Shown here in pieces: positions 23,665 to 31,119 of a stretch of 32,895 nt of DNA; within the stretch, counting starts at the first letter, position 1; the number at the start of each line of letters is the position of its first letter. The position numbers and the translations under genes are program-made. The DNA lies in IMG/VR virus record IMGVR_UViG_3300006736_000040, positions 1 through 32,895 of that record; one strand, written 5' to 3'. This DNA is from a virus. The notes beneath the pieces were generated by a model. The model ran no database searches and was not told the origin of the DNA. It was given only the letters and a program-made list of their open reading frames with translations.

Positions 23665-23693
23665 TCTATACGTGCTATTGGCGATGAACCCAA
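23665..23693 (-). promoter_or_regulatory. Possible weak sigma70 promoter ahead of the capsid gene
   Basis: In the 107-base gap between scaffold and capsid genes, the minus strand reads TTGGGT, 17 bases, TATAGA. Spacing is ideal but the -35 matches only TTG and the -10 four of six positions. With the hairpin after the capsid gene it would mark a capsid-only transcript. The rest of the gap holds a small GCAC-TAAT-GTGC hairpin (23628-23639) and the capsid ribosome site. Confidence 0.3.
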
Positions 23694-23708
23694 CTATCAT
23701 CTTTCCTG

Positions 23709-24842
23709 TTATTGTTCCCTCATAGCCTCAAGATGCGCTTTTAGAAACTCTGGAGTTACTTCAGCAGTATCGAGGTCCTTTGGAGGTATTGCTCCGCCGC
23801 TTGTTCTACTGGGTGCTAGTGGCCCAGACCTTTTGCTAGCATTTCCATTCGTGGTAGCGGCACTCATTCCACGCGAAAGAATATTATACTGTTGTTGAAG
23901 AGATGGTAACCAGTTATCCGGTGAGATATTAGATGCTGCTAGTTCTCTTCCTACATCTAGCATAATATCTTTTTTGGCCGCGTAGTCAGCATCAGAAGAA
24001 GATATATTCTTTTCCCACTGCTCTATATCATGGTACGCCTGGTCTTTTAATGTCGACATATGTTGTTGGTATTGATGTTGTTGAGAATTAGCCTGAGCAA
24101 ACATTTCTTGCGCTTGATGTTGAGAATGCTCACCAACACGCTCAGCAGCTAAACGATTAGCCCAATCTTCGCTTAACTCTAGATTATCTACCGCAGCATT
24201 TAAGTCCTCAAAATCAGAGTATGAAGCTGATTCGTTGTTAGTCTTATTTACACCAAGAGCCTCACCAATTTTGTCCGCGAATTGATCTAAAGATTTTAAG
24301 GCACTTTGAGCTGAATTGTAATCTCCAGAGTTTAGATTTCTAAACAACTCGGCAGCCCACTGTAATTGCTCGGGATTCGTCGTGCTTTCATGTATATACT
24401 GATGTAACTGTTTAGATTGTTCAAGGTTATTGTTTATATCTTCTAGTTCCTTGGCGCGATTAATCCAGTGCTCGAATCTATCTTGAGCTTTAGGTTTTAG
24501 ATTACCATAAACCTCAGCATCTTCTTCCGTTAAATCTGTTCGCGCTTTGCGCTCCTCGCTTGGTTGAACTGTTTCTTCTGTTGTTTCAGATGCTTCTGCG
24601 CCAACCTCTCTACTGCCGGATTCTTCTTGTGCTGCCTCAGCTTCTTGGTAGGTGGGAGTGTCAGTATCGGTCGCTGATTGCTCTGGTTGGATAGATTCTG
24701 TTGGTTCATTGGTCACAACCTCCTCTTTAGCTTCTACTTCAGGTGGATCTGATTCATGCATCTCAGTCAATGCATTTTGCATTACTTCATAAGTGCTATC
24801 CCACTGTTCTGCATGAGTCACCTCTTTCTGTTCTTCTGCCAT
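23709..24842 (-). CDS. Capsid scaffold protein (377 aa)
   Basis: Lies between portal and capsid, the standard scaffold position. The N-terminal 110 residues are strongly acidic and low complexity (Glu, Thr, Ser, Pro rich), then a long predicted helical region rich in Gln, Glu and Lys (AQDRFEHWINRAKELEDINNNLEQSKQLHQYI and NRLAAERVGEHSQHQAQEMFAQANSQQHQYQQH). The C-terminus has a basic linker (KRSGPLAPSRTSG) and a terminal helix (TPEFLKAHLEAMREQ) suited to binding capsid subunits. These are the usual features of phage scaffolds, which guide procapsid assembly and leave before or during packaging. ATG with GGGAG upstream; it follows the portal stop without a gap. Confidence 0.8.
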   Translation of the reverse strand: MAEEQKEVTHAEQWDSTYEVMQNALTEMHESDPPEVEAKEEVVTNEPTESIQPEQSATDTDTPTYQEAEAAQEESGSREVGAEASETTEETVQPSEERKARTDLTEEDAEVYGNLKPKAQDRFEHWINRAKELEDINNNLEQSKQLHQYIHESTTNPEQLQWAAELFRNLNSGDYNSAQSALKSLDQFADKIGEALGVNKTNNESASYSDFEDLNAAVDNLELSEDWANRLAAERVGEHSQHQAQEMFAQANSQQHQYQQHMSTLKDQAYHDIEQWEKNISSSDADYAAKKDIMLDVGRELAASNISPDNWLPSLQQQYNILSRGMSAATTNGNASKRSGPLAPSRTSGGAIPPKDLDTAEVTPEFLKAHLEAMREQ

Positions 24843-26909
24843 TTAAATTTCTCCCTGGGGTTCTCGATACTCATTACGAGTGCGTTGAGCAACTCTGTTG
24901 CCTGGCGCATTTACTGCTTCATTTAACTCTTGTGGTGGCGCCATAACTTGCGCTTGGATTTTAGCTCCTGCTCCTTTGGGATCACCCATCGTCATTTGCA
25001 TTTGTGCCGTTTGCATTAACCATTGCTGTATAGCTTCTGGCAATGGTGGTAAGAATTTACCAATCTCTATTCGCTCATCAAAGCGTTTCAATGTCTCTTC
25101 TAGTAATTGAATATAAGGATTGAATTGATCTGGAATGCCGGTCTGTCTCATTGATTGAATCATCTGCAGGTTCTGCATAATAATCGGCATAATCTCCGTC
25201 CAACGCATGCGTTCTACATTTTCATCTGGCATGCCTGTACTACCAGCCTTTATTACACAATTGATATTGTTGTACATAGTTTCCTTGCCCATCTCTAACA
25301 CAGGCCAAAAAGCTCTCGGCCCCGCTACTTCAAAAACCATTTCAGGCGACATCTCCTGTATTAATATCTCTAAACTGTATTTAGCTATCTTATGCAACCA
25401 ACCCTCTACTTGATCTACTTTCTCGTTAATTCGTGTAGCTAACCCTTCCTGTTGGATATTAGCCTCTGTAGCTGTCTTGGATCTCATAACCCCACCACGT
25501 TGAGCATCACCAAGACCACTGATCCACTCCATATCTGAACGAATAGGACTAGTATCGTATACCACAGGATTCATGGGTGGTGGAACAGCAGGTTGAAATA
25601 CTTGATTGACACCTTGCCCACCAGCATTTATCAAAGCTATTTCACCCATTCTGGCATTACTAAAAACCTCTATATCTTCATAGTTAACACGAGAGGCGTC
25701 TGCAACGAAGAAAGGAGCAGACAACTCCCTATGCTTTGCCATCTGAGTTCTAATCGTATTATATTCGTCTTGCAATGCCATCAGTAATTCTGTTTCTGAG
25801 ATAGGCCATTCCTGCCCATCTACCCAGTTCAGACCAAGAATAAAGTATGGGAAGAAATCAGAACCTAACTTGTTGGGGTGCAAGGGTTCTTTGATCCATG
25901 TAGAACCACCCTCTATCCAAGTGTATACCGTCTGTGTGGTATTATCCCAATACTCCCAAACAGCAACCGCAAGATTAACATCGTTGTCTGTGTCTGCAGA
26001 ATATGTGGCATCATCTTTTGTTAGTCTATTTTGTATTCCCGCGGCTGTTCGTTTATAGATAACAAAATCACCAATGTCTTTCTTAGTTAATTGAAAGCGA
26101 TCCATAGCATCGTTCGGTGTCATCCAAGTAACATTAGCCATCCACTGCGCTGATTCATAATCTTGCAGTGAGTCTAACGATGTATCCATGCGAAAGTCTT
26201 CAGGTCTCACGAAACCTAGATTCAAACCCTCACGCTGCATTACATCAACTTCAGCTTCTAGACCACCAATAATATTGGTTATCTCTTCTACTAATTCATC
26301 CTTGTCACCACTGTAATTATCTTCAGATTGCAATCTAATGATATCATCCTGCATCCTAGCTAAACTACTTTGTGCATCTTTTAATTGCCGACTAATTAAT
26401 GGATCCGTATAATAGTCACGTTGGTAGGTAACCTTTACAATGCCGATCTTACTAGTCATGCAAGAGCGTAATATTTGTTTAGCGATTCTCTTTAATTGAG
26501 CTTTCTCCAAACAGTTATTTAAAACCAATTCAGCAGTTTGTGCAAATAAATCATATGGTCTGTAATCATAACCCTCAGGTTCCACTACCTTCATAGGTCT
26601 AATTTTTATCTCAGGATTCTGAGCATAGATATGAGGAAGTAACCCTTGCAGTGTTGCGTGAATTAAATTACCTTTAATAAGTCTGCCACCTTCTTGAACA
26701 GCTTGAGATGATGTCATAATATTAGAGCGACTATTTAAACGACCCAACGCATATTTCCTTGCGAAGTCAATTTGTTTGTAATATCCCTTCCACTTAGTAT
26801 ACGATAACTCTACATTTTTCTGGAATTTTCGAATCAACCCCTTTGAATCAGTAGGAATATTAGGATACATCCCAGAGCCAGGCGGTAACTGAAGATCTAA
26901 ATCTGCCAT
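24843..26909 (-). CDS. Portal protein (688 aa)
   Basis: Positioned right after the large terminase (13-base overlap) and before the scaffold, and large like podovirus portals (P22 gp1 is 725 aa). The N-terminal part (YTKWKGYYKQIDFARKYALGR, GNLIHATLQGLLPHIYAQNPEIKIRP) fits the clip/wing region of the podovirus-type portal family. A coiled-coil insertion with charged heptads spans about 171-228. An FVRPEDFRMD segment at 233-242 and an E-x-L-M-A-L-Q-D-E-Y-N-T-I-R-T-Q stretch correspond to the long helices that follow the stem. The C-terminus is Gln/Met/Ala rich (about 630-688). The portal forms the dodecameric DNA gate and docks the terminase. Confidence 0.88.
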   Translation of the reverse strand: MADLDLQLPPGSGMYPNIPTDSKGLIRKFQKNVELSYTKWKGYYKQIDFARKYALGRLNSRSNIMTSSQAVQEGGRLIKGNLIHATLQGLLPHIYAQNPEIKIRPMKVVEPEGYDYRPYDLFAQTAELVLNNCLEKAQLKRIAKQILRSCMTSKIGIVKVTYQRDYYTDPLISRQLKDAQSSLARMQDDIIRLQSEDNYSGDKDELVEEITNIIGGLEAEVDVMQREGLNLGFVRPEDFRMDTSLDSLQDYESAQWMANVTWMTPNDAMDRFQLTKKDIGDFVIYKRTAAGIQNRLTKDDATYSADTDNDVNLAVAVWEYWDNTTQTVYTWIEGGSTWIKEPLHPNKLGSDFFPYFILGLNWVDGQEWPISETELLMALQDEYNTIRTQMAKHRELSAPFFVADASRVNYEDIEVFSNARMGEIALINAGGQGVNQVFQPAVPPPMNPVVYDTSPIRSDMEWISGLGDAQRGGVMRSKTATEANIQQEGLATRINEKVDQVEGWLHKIAKYSLEILIQEMSPEMVFEVAGPRAFWPVLEMGKETMYNNINCVIKAGSTGMPDENVERMRWTEIMPIIMQNLQMIQSMRQTGIPDQFNPYIQLLEETLKRFDERIEIGKFLPPLPEAIQQWLMQTAQMQMTMGDPKGAGAKIQAQVMAPPQELNEAVNAPGNRVAQRTRNEYREPQGEI

Positions 26910-28342
26910 TCTTCATCCTCTTTATATAATTTATCTAACTGATCTAACCAAGCTATTGTAAACTTTGCTGGTACTACATCTTTCTTTTTCGGTTTTACCG
27001 TTCTAGCTCTACGTATCATAAGACCATATCGCGTGGCATCAAATAAATGATCTTCCGCACTTGTGTCAATATCTTCTACCCTTTTAGGGTCTGCAGGTAG
27101 TGATGGAACAGTTCGCAACCAGTGCTTGCACGTATTGAAAACCTTTAGGTTCTCGTTAGCCAAGCGATCAACAATTTCCTGTAAACCCTGGATCCTAGAT
27201 CCTGGACCTTTCGAACTAGGTTCCCACACAACACCATAATCAGCAAATACATCTGCAACACTTTTACTGCGACCGTCACGCATGAAGATCGAAGAATCCG
27301 CCACATTACTTTTAAACTTAACACCATTTTTCCTCTCTGTGCTTTCAACACTTAGTATCTCCCTTGCTATCTCTTCAATGGGCGACTCATCACCCTTGTT
27401 GGGTTTAGAACTCCAATAACGTTCTTTGTATATATAGATTATACCATCATAGTCTTGTGTAAACCAGACGCATCCAGCTGGAGATTTGTATCCATGATCG
27501 TACGCTTTCCACCGTTTCCATTCTAATGGTATGTCAAAAGGCTCTACAACATGTACCTTTGGATCCCACACGCCTTCAAAGAAAGCACCCGGTGCTATGT
27601 TCCAATCACCATCTAACCATGCCTTTACGAGCCATTCTGGTCCACTCTTTTTGATCCGGTCAACGTAACCCGGGTCATTCTCCATCAGAGGAGTGTTATC
27701 CTGTATCTTCGACGGAATAAAAATCGATTCCCCACCTTCAGTGTCAATATACCGTTCCTTTACCCAGTTATGTCCAGGCCCGCCTGGGTTGGCAGATGCC
27801 CTGAACAGAACCGGTACGCCGGCAGCCGAACGCATAGTAGCCCCAAGCATATCGATAGGTTCTGGCGATGGCCAGTTACCGAGTTCGTCAAAGCCTAGGA
27901 AAGTTACCGAAAACCCCTGCAGCTTCATCGCATCAGAGTCTTCATCAAGATGTTTAAGCTGTAGCACGGCTCCGCTGGGCGAGACCCATTTTCGCTCCCC
28001 AACTTTCCATTCCCAACCTTCCTGCACGAAGACATACTGACCAAGCTTTATGAGTTCTCCCGTTTCTGGAAATGACCGACGGAACAGAAGGCCCTGAGCT
28101 TCCTTCCCGTATTTCTCTGCATGCTTGCGAAATGCTAGAAGCATTCCAACACTTTTAGAACCTCCTCGCGCTCCGCCAAACAGTATATGAGGATGCTCAC
28201 TATTAACAAACTTTTTCTGTGGACCTTCGAGTGCTGTCCAGCGAGTCTTCCGCGATTCCATGCGTCGTTGCATTTCTGATAAAAGCAAAGCGCGTATCTC
28301 ATCCTTAGGAAGTCCATTTGCTAAGGCCAGTGAAAGGCTCAT
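26897..28342 (-). CDS. terL: Terminase large subunit (ATPase-nuclease) (481 aa)
   Basis: The packaging motor. Walker A GGARGGSKS lies at 56-64; Walker B with the catalytic carboxylate (TFLGFDE) at 147-153; the coupling motif region RASANPGGPG at 181-190. The C-terminal nuclease starts with an acidic motif KAYDHGY (D282), followed by a VADSS segment and the conserved H-x-F-D-A-T-R-Y-G near residue 440. Length is normal for podovirus terminases. It cuts concatemers and pumps DNA through the portal. The ATG overlaps the upstream stop (TAATG). The small DUF5681-like protein at 30820-31116 is the best candidate for its DNA-recognition partner. Confidence 0.95.
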   Translation of the reverse strand: MSLSLALANGLPKDEIRALLLSEMQRRMESRKTRWTALEGPQKKFVNSEHPHILFGGARGGSKSVGMLLAFRKHAEKYGKEAQGLLFRRSFPETGELIKLGQYVFVQEGWEWKVGERKWVSPSGAVLQLKHLDEDSDAMKLQGFSVTFLGFDELGNWPSPEPIDMLGATMRSAAGVPVLFRASANPGGPGHNWVKERYIDTEGGESIFIPSKIQDNTPLMENDPGYVDRIKKSGPEWLVKAWLDGDWNIAPGAFFEGVWDPKVHVVEPFDIPLEWKRWKAYDHGYKSPAGCVWFTQDYDGIIYIYKERYWSSKPNKGDESPIEEIAREILSVESTERKNGVKFKSNVADSSIFMRDGRSKSVADVFADYGVVWEPSSKGPGSRIQGLQEIVDRLANENLKVFNTCKHWLRTVPSLPADPKRVEDIDTSAEDHLFDATRYGLMIRRARTVKPKKKDVVPAKFTIAWLDQLDKLYKEDEEWQI

Positions 28343-28914
28343 TATAGTTCTATTAACGAAATGTTGTCGTCTGGAATAGAAAACAAAGACACTTCAGGCG
28401 TGGTTGATACCAACTGATGTGATAACGACTGTGCATCTATTTCCCATACATATTGCTGAGCTGTAGACCACACGTTAACAAATCCAGCATCTGTATCGTA
28501 TTCTATGTTGCTTATAACCCCAGGAAGAATCTCAGCTATAGGGTCCGCCGCTGCATGACCAGCAGCTGTTGTACCAAAAGCACCGCGCAGCACAGAAGAC
28601 GATAGCACAAATGACAAAGACGTCCAACTACTGTACTGAATAACCTCTGACCCAATCAATAAATAACCTGTAGCTGGCCAAGCTTCGTGAACCACGGTCT
28701 CAAGCACTGGTATAACGATGTCTGCAGCTATTATAGGTGTATCTAATATATCGAAGTTATTCCCAAGGCGTCTATAAAAAGAACCGCCGTTAGTTAACAC
28801 GACAACATCAGAACCAGCTGACCAAGGTTCTTCGTTTAGATAAGTGATAACCTCAGGCATGCCTTTTGTAGCAGCCGGCATAATAACCTTCTGGACATTT
28901 CTAATGATAGCCAT
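28342..28914 (-). CDS. Hypothetical structural protein (190 aa)
   Basis: A beta-rich protein with two recognisable phage-structural elements: LLIGSEVIQYSSW (about 105-117) and SSVLRGAFGTTAAGHAAADPI (about 124-145). The second resembles the 'RG..gT.a..H..G..v' segment of tail and baseplate-associated proteins in other phages. No membrane segment. The ATG lacks a clear ribosome site, and the tiny lysine-rich gene upstream ends three bases before it, so coupling is likely. It lies just before the terminase, where minor virion proteins are uncommon. Function unknown; a virion protein is the best guess. Confidence 0.65.
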   Translation of the reverse strand: MAIIRNVQKVIMPAATKGMPEVITYLNEEPWSAGSDVVVLTNGGSFYRRLGNNFDILDTPIIAADIVIPVLETVVHEAWPATGYLLIGSEVIQYSSWTSLSFVLSSSVLRGAFGTTAAGHAAADPIAEILPGVISNIEYDTDAGFVNVWSTAQQYVWEIDAQSLSHQLVSTTPEVSLFSIPDDNISLIEL

Positions 28915-28917
28915 AGC

Positions 28918-29061
28918 TTAAGCGTACGTTCGTTTAGAACCCGATTTTGCTCTTGACCCCGCGGCGTGCTTTACTGGAACACCTTTAGCTTTAGCGGCAC
29001 GTGATGCTTTAGCCTTACCCTTCGCTGTATAAGCATAATGTTTTCCTGCTACTACTGGCAT
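28918..29061 (-). CDS. Tiny lysine-rich protein (47 aa)
   Basis: Short but well supported: ATG (29059-29061) with AAAGGAGGTTGAT directly upstream, an almost perfect ribosome site that lies within the end of the previous gene. The product is MPVVAGKHYAYTAKGKAKASRAAKAKGVPVKHAAGSRAKSGSKRTYA, written here only in description: it has a 'h.aYTakGkA.A..AAk' start and an alanine/lysine/glycine body, pI very high. Small basic proteins with a 'yT..GkaaA...Ak' opening are common beside terminase genes in aquatic phages; their role (DNA condensation, minor head protein) is unknown. It stands in a pair with the next upstream basic gene. Confidence 0.7.
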   Translation of the reverse strand: MPVVAGKHYAYTAKGKAKASRAAKAKGVPVKHAAGSRAKSGSKRTYA

Positions 29062-29062
29062 A

Positions 29063-29299
29063 TCAACCTCCTTTAGAAGCTTTCATTGCGTTACGAGCAA
29101 AGTTAGCTCTTTTTTTCTGTAAGGGTGAAGCTTTGGGATTTGAAAGAACTTTGTTAGCATACGCGCCTGTAGACATACATGCCTTTTTTGCAGAGTTACT
29201 GAACGCGCCTTTCGTACCCCTTCGCTTCATACTTGCAGAGGCCTTACCAAGCCAATTCCTTTTCTGTGAACTAGTTTTACGAGAAGCCACCGTAACCAC
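29063..29299 (-). CDS. Small basic protein (up to 78 aa)
   Basis: GTG start at 29297-29299, overlapping the previous gene by 23 bases; a second GTG three codons in (giving MASRKTSSQKRN) is equally possible. The product is very basic, with SSQKRNWLGKASASMKRRGTKGAF, a KACMSTGAYANKVLSNP segment and KKRANFARNAMKASKGG at the end. The 'KGTKGaF...Ak.aG' and 'a..KkrAnlA..l.k' patterns match small phage proteins of unknown role that sit near packaging genes. With the 47-residue protein it forms a basic pair that may bind DNA in the head. Its last bases carry the next gene's ribosome site. Confidence 0.6.
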   Translation of the reverse strand: MVTVASRKTSSQKRNWLGKASASMKRRGTKGAFSNSAKKACMSTGAYANKVLSNPKASPLQKKRANFARNAMKASKGG

Positions 29300-29702
29300 C
29301 CTGACTCATACCACCTTGTCGTCCCATCAACCACTCCTCCTCATCTTCCCAAGGATTACGTTGATTCGCTGCCATATACATAGCATCTGATATGTTTCGA
29401 TCACCAGCGCCCCTTTTAACCGCGCCAGACGAACCCCACCAAGGGGAGAAGCTCGCCCTAGTACCAGGTGCCCATGTAGAACCACCAGATCTACCTGGCA
29501 AGGTTCTAAGATAACCTGTTGCCCATGGACCGGTAGGTGGAGGCGGTCCACCAACTGGTAAGTGCGCTGCAGAAGATGGCGTTAACGTGCCCATCAGTCC
29601 AGCGCGCGTTGGCATTGCCATTTTTGATACCGCACCTTGCGTTCGGTGGATGCCAGGCACACCTGGGTTATGAACTCTTAAAAACTCATCAAGATATGAC
29701 AT
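29277..29702 (-). CDS. Hypothetical glycine/proline-rich virion protein (141 aa)
   Basis: ATG preceded by AGGAGGAAATC, a strong ribosome site. The product is rich in glycine, proline, serine and tryptophan (HLPVGGPPPPTGPWATGYLR; GGSTWAPGTRASFSPWWGSS), with a final GGMSQGGYGGFS tail. Low complexity suggests a flexible virion or head-associated protein. The composition resembles that of the first gene of the operon (31120-32388), so the two may work together. No enzyme motif; family not recognised. Confidence 0.65.
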   Translation of the reverse strand: MSYLDEFLRVHNPGVPGIHRTQGAVSKMAMPTRAGLMGTLTPSSAAHLPVGGPPPPTGPWATGYLRTLPGRSGGSTWAPGTRASFSPWWGSSGAVKRGAGDRNISDAMYMAANQRNPWEDEEEWLMGRQGGMSQGGYGGFS

Positions 29703-29711
29703 GATTTCCTC

Positions 29712-30176
29712 CTAGGTCAAGGCTACGTAGCATTCAAGATCCATAGTAACAGCTTCCGTTGGTCCATAGGCTGATATAACCTCTATATCTGACATACTTG
29801 GAGCACCAACCGTTCCTGAGGCTACAGATTGTGTGCTGGCTTCAGCAGAACCCAATATAAAAGATCGCCCGGCAGGAACTCTCGTCCACGTATTGCCAGT
29901 CGCGTATTTCACGTTAATAGCAACTGGGTTAGTATCGTCCTTGTTTGTGATTCTTACATACTGCACATCCTCCTTCATAAACTGCCCTGGAGCAACCCAT
30001 GTAGAGAATTTAAAAAGCTCTACAGTTACCTGTGGTGGTAATGTCACAATGCGCTGACTAATTTCGTTTACATTTGGAATTGTTAGCGTATTTATAGAAT
30101 CGTAATTAGTACTGTTTAAAGAAACCGTTTCGGTAATCTTTACAGTAACTGTACCTGGACTAATAGTCGTTGCCAT
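29712..30176 (-). CDS. Small beta-rich structural protein (154 aa)
   Basis: Strand-rich throughout: GTVTVKITETVSLN, NVNEISQRIVTLP, VQYVRITNKDDTNPVAINVKYATGNTWTRVPAGRSFILGS, and a final AVTMDLECYVALT. The pattern 'y.ri.N.d...pv.v.......w..vpaG.sf.l.' is that of small head-decoration or tail-surface proteins in many phages. The start overlaps the previous stop (TAATG), so translation is coupled. It is probably exposed on the virion, but location cannot be fixed from sequence. Confidence 0.65.
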   Translation of the reverse strand: MATTISPGTVTVKITETVSLNSTNYDSINTLTIPNVNEISQRIVTLPPQVTVELFKFSTWVAPGQFMKEDVQYVRITNKDDTNPVAINVKYATGNTWTRVPAGRSFILGSAEASTQSVASGTVGAPSMSDIEVISAYGPTEAVTMDLECYVALT

Positions 30177-30820
30177 TACACAAACGCCTCTTTAGTTAGT
30201 TTCAATAATACATAACCATCAGTACCCGCCGCTGGGGTAACAACGATGTCAGCATTAGCAGCTGTGCCCGGTTGCGTCGTTGTATTCTCTATTGAGGTGT
30301 TGAAACTTCCTTGTCCTGGCGCTACCGTAATAGCTTCTGTAAGTCCGGTACCCGTAAACGTTACCGCTATAGCTTGATCAGTAGACCATTTCATGCTGCT
30401 GATGCGATATTTCTGAAACCCCTGTGTTCCATTAGATCCACCCAACTGAGCACTCGCATCGATAGTCGTTGCTGCGCCATGATTTGCAAACGTTAACAAA
30501 ACGGTAGTTTCCCCTGTATAAAGTGTAGGATCGCCAGTAGACATTACTGCGGTTGCCGCAGCCAATGATCCCCCACCGCCTGTAAATGAAACGATAGGTG
30601 CAAGGATATAACTGCTTCCTGGATCTGTAATAGTAACCGCTGTCACTATACCGCCGACTATAGTTGCCGTCGCTGTTGCTTGACCTCCACCCGATGGAGG
30701 AGCAGCCACTACTACAGTGGGTTCGCTAGTGTAGCCAGAACCCCCTACAGTCACAGTGAAGCTGGCTACTGAAAGCCCGCCATAGAAAGTGTCTTCAATA
30801 ATTCTTGTAGTTGTTGCCAT
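30176..30820 (-). CDS. Virion protein with GxGY repeat domain (214 aa)
   Basis: The N-terminal 90 residues contain two copies of a phage adhesin-like repeat: TVTVGGSGYTSEPTVVVAAPP and AVTITDPGSSYILAPIVSFTGGGG, the 'v.v...G.gYt..PtV...' unit frequent in tail-fibre and decoration proteins. The C-terminal part is another beta domain (VLLTFANHGAATTIDASAQLGG... ISSMKWSTDQAIAVTFTGTG... GYVLLKLTKEAFV). The start overlaps the upstream stop (TAATG) and has GGAGG upstream. It lies far from the other fibre genes, so it may be a head-surface fibre or decoration rather than a tail component. Confidence 0.65.
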   Translation of the reverse strand: MATTTRIIEDTFYGGLSVASFTVTVGGSGYTSEPTVVVAAPPSGGGQATATATIVGGIVTAVTITDPGSSYILAPIVSFTGGGGSLAAATAVMSTGDPTLYTGETTVLLTFANHGAATTIDASAQLGGSNGTQGFQKYRISSMKWSTDQAIAVTFTGTGLTEAITVAPGQGSFNTSIENTTTQPGTAANADIVVTPAAGTDGYVLLKLTKEAFV

Positions 30821-31116
30821 TAGTTAGCCTCCGTTCCGAGTTCGAATTCATTCATTAAGCCTAACAGCTCTTCATCAGAGATGCCACGCACAGAATCGTT
30901 AACATTAATATTCTGGTCTAATGCCCGCATTGACGGTACACATCGTTCGACCAGGATTCGTGCCGCCTGTACATCTCCTTGCTTAGCTGCATTAGCCAGA
31001 ACCTCAATAACATCTGGCAAGTGTTCGCTAATCTGGCTCCGCAATTGAGCCATCGTCTTTTGACTTTTCCTGGGTCTACCCTTGGGGTTACCCGATTGTC
31101 CTTGTTTCCAGGGCAT
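30820..31116 (-). CDS. DUF5681-like protein, candidate small terminase subunit (98 aa)
   Basis: The N-terminus WKQGQSGNPKGRPRKSQ is the hallmark of the DUF5681 family ('F..GqSGNP.GRPkG'), found in phages and prophages near terminase genes and likely DNA-binding. The rest is helical: LRSQISEHLPDVIEVLANAAKQGDVQAARILVERCVPSMR, an ARM-like or helix-turn-helix-like repeat, then an acidic tail (ISDEELLGLMNEFELG). Size and charge fit a small terminase, which recognises the packaging site and hands DNA to the large subunit. It lies 2.5 kb upstream of the large terminase with seven genes between, which is unusual; the small-subunit role is inferred. Confidence 0.65.
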   Translation of the reverse strand: MPWKQGQSGNPKGRPRKSQKTMAQLRSQISEHLPDVIEVLANAAKQGDVQAARILVERCVPSMRALDQNINVNDSVRGISDEELLGLMNEFELGTEAN

Positions 31117-31119
31117 TAT

